From the NCBI GenBank assembly GCA_045806505.1, contig JBJMJE010000308.1, positions 1-11,922 of the forward strand: a stretch of 11,922 nucleotides of DNA, read 5' to 3'. Source of the DNA: DASVFB01 sp045806505. Lineage in GTDB: Bacteria; Actinomycetota; Thermoleophilia; Gaiellales; Gaiellaceae. Under the pieces are notes generated by a model. It saw nothing but the letters and a program-made list of their open reading frames with translations. It had not been told where the DNA came from and searched no databases. Positions 11,343 through 11,922 of the stretch are shown here, piece after piece. The first letter of the stretch is position 1. The number at the start of each line of letters is the position of its first letter. The translations under genes and the position numbers were made by a program.

Positions 11343-11922
11343 CGACGTCGGACTCGTGGGCCTTCCGGGCTCGGGGAAGACCTCGCTCTTCACCGCCTTG
11401 ACAGGCGACTCGCCGGGGCCCTACGGCAAGCAGAACGTCGGCGTGGCGCCGATTCCCGACGAGCGTCTCGCCCCACTCGCGGCCATCGAAGGCTCAGTGA
11501 AGACGACGCCGGCCACGATTCGTGTCTTCGACCCGCCCGGCCTGAGCCCCGCCGTCCTCGGCGAGCTGCGGAAGGCGGACGCGCTGATCGCGGTCCTCGG
11601 CAACTTCGGTCCCGGGGCCGAACCCGACCACGACCGGGAGACGCTCGAGCTCGAGCTCGTCGTCGCCGACCGCGATCACGTCGAGAAACGTCTGGACCGC
11701 GTTCGCTCGCAGGCGAAGTCGGGCGACCCGCGACTCCGGCAGGAGGTCGAGGAGCTCGAGCGCGTGCTCGCCCACCTCGAGAGCGGGCAGCCGCTCAGCT
11801 CTTATTCCGGCGAGCTCTCGGCAGCGCTCGAGCCGCTGACGACGAAGCCACTCGTCCCGATCGTCAACGGCGAGGGCGGCTTCGACCTCAAGCTCGAGGC
11901 CGAGCTGGCCGACCTCGCACCG
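11335..11922 (+). CDS. Divergent YchF/OLA1-like P-loop NTPase, 5' part
   Basis: An open frame of 196 codons running off the window edge. The P-loop is GLPGSGKTS (9-17), where YchF usually has GLPNVGKS. NVGVAPIPDERL followed by TTPATIRVFDPPGL matches YchF NVGVVPVPDERL and its PATIEFVDIAGL segment. The central helical region (about 100-150: VEKRLDRV, LRQEVEELERVLAHLESGQ) fits the YchF coiled-coil domain, and KPLVPIVNGEG is at the place of the YchF KP...N nucleotide-specificity motif. The glycine-rich switch segment that normally follows AGL (KGASKGEGLGN) is missing, and DIAGL reads DPPGL. It is thus probably a divergent paralogue; YchF binds ATP and GTP and contacts ribosomes. The GTG start follows from the TANNNT element and the first strand LDVGLVG. 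Confidence 0.8.
   Translation, partial: MPLDVGLVGLPGSGKTSLFTALTGDSPGPYGKQNVGVAPIPDERLAPLAAIEGSVKTTPATIRVFDPPGLSPAVLGELRKADALIAVLGNFGPGAEPDHDRETLELELVVADRDHVEKRLDRVRSQAKSGDPRLRQEVEELERVLAHLESGQPLSSYSGELSAALEPLTTKPLVPIVNGEGGFDLKLEAELADLAP

Noticed and set aside
1..11922. CRISPR, insertion sequence, prophage or toxin-antitoxin content
   Set aside because: No direct repeats with regular spacing, transposase or integrase motifs, or terminal inverted repeats were seen. Gene content is ordinary chromosomal.

Overview
This is a GC-rich, densely packed bacterial chromosome segment with no mobile element, integrase, CRISPR array or rRNA. The protein families, codon bias and TANNNT-type promoter elements set right against start codons point to an actinobacterium, perhaps a deep lineage such as Thermoleophilia. 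That placement is an inference, because no marker gene in the window settles it.

Layout, left to right. (1) The C-terminal tail of a class I/II aminotransferase (+) faces a tRNA-Phe(GAA) gene (-). (2) Arginase (+) converges on and overlaps an alpha/beta hydrolase (-). (3) A calcineurin-like metallophosphoesterase (+) starts 19 bp from the hydrolase start and converges on rarA (-), the two sharing a CTAG at their stops. (4) Divergent from rarA is a translationally coupled operon (+): a tryptophan 2,3-dioxygenase family protein, pabB with a probable CTG start, and pabC. A DUF1385 gene follows with its own apparent promoter inside the pabC tail. (5) DUF1385 converges on a long isochorismatase/nicotinamidase-like hydrolase (-). 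(6) Divergent from that are a compact FtsH-type AAA+ zinc protease (+), methylmalonyl-CoA epimerase coupled to a small conserved-looking protein, an ECF sigma factor, and the 5' part of a divergent YchF/OLA1-like P-loop NTPase that runs off the right edge.

Functionally this is mostly housekeeping and central metabolism: arginine catabolism, p-aminobenzoate/folate synthesis, the propionyl-CoA pathway, protein quality control, replication-fork maintenance and transcription regulation. I see no defence island or secondary-metabolite cluster.

The strongest unexplained pattern is regulatory. Six genes that begin a transcription unit have a TANNNT hexamer ending exactly 6 or 7 nt before the chosen start codon, the geometry of leaderless mRNAs, whereas several internal genes carry Shine-Dalgarno sequences. 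Other points worth attention are the CTG start of pabB, the pairing of a shortened TDO-family protein with pabB/pabC, the single-TM FtsH with a changed pore motif, and the YchF-like protein with an altered switch region.
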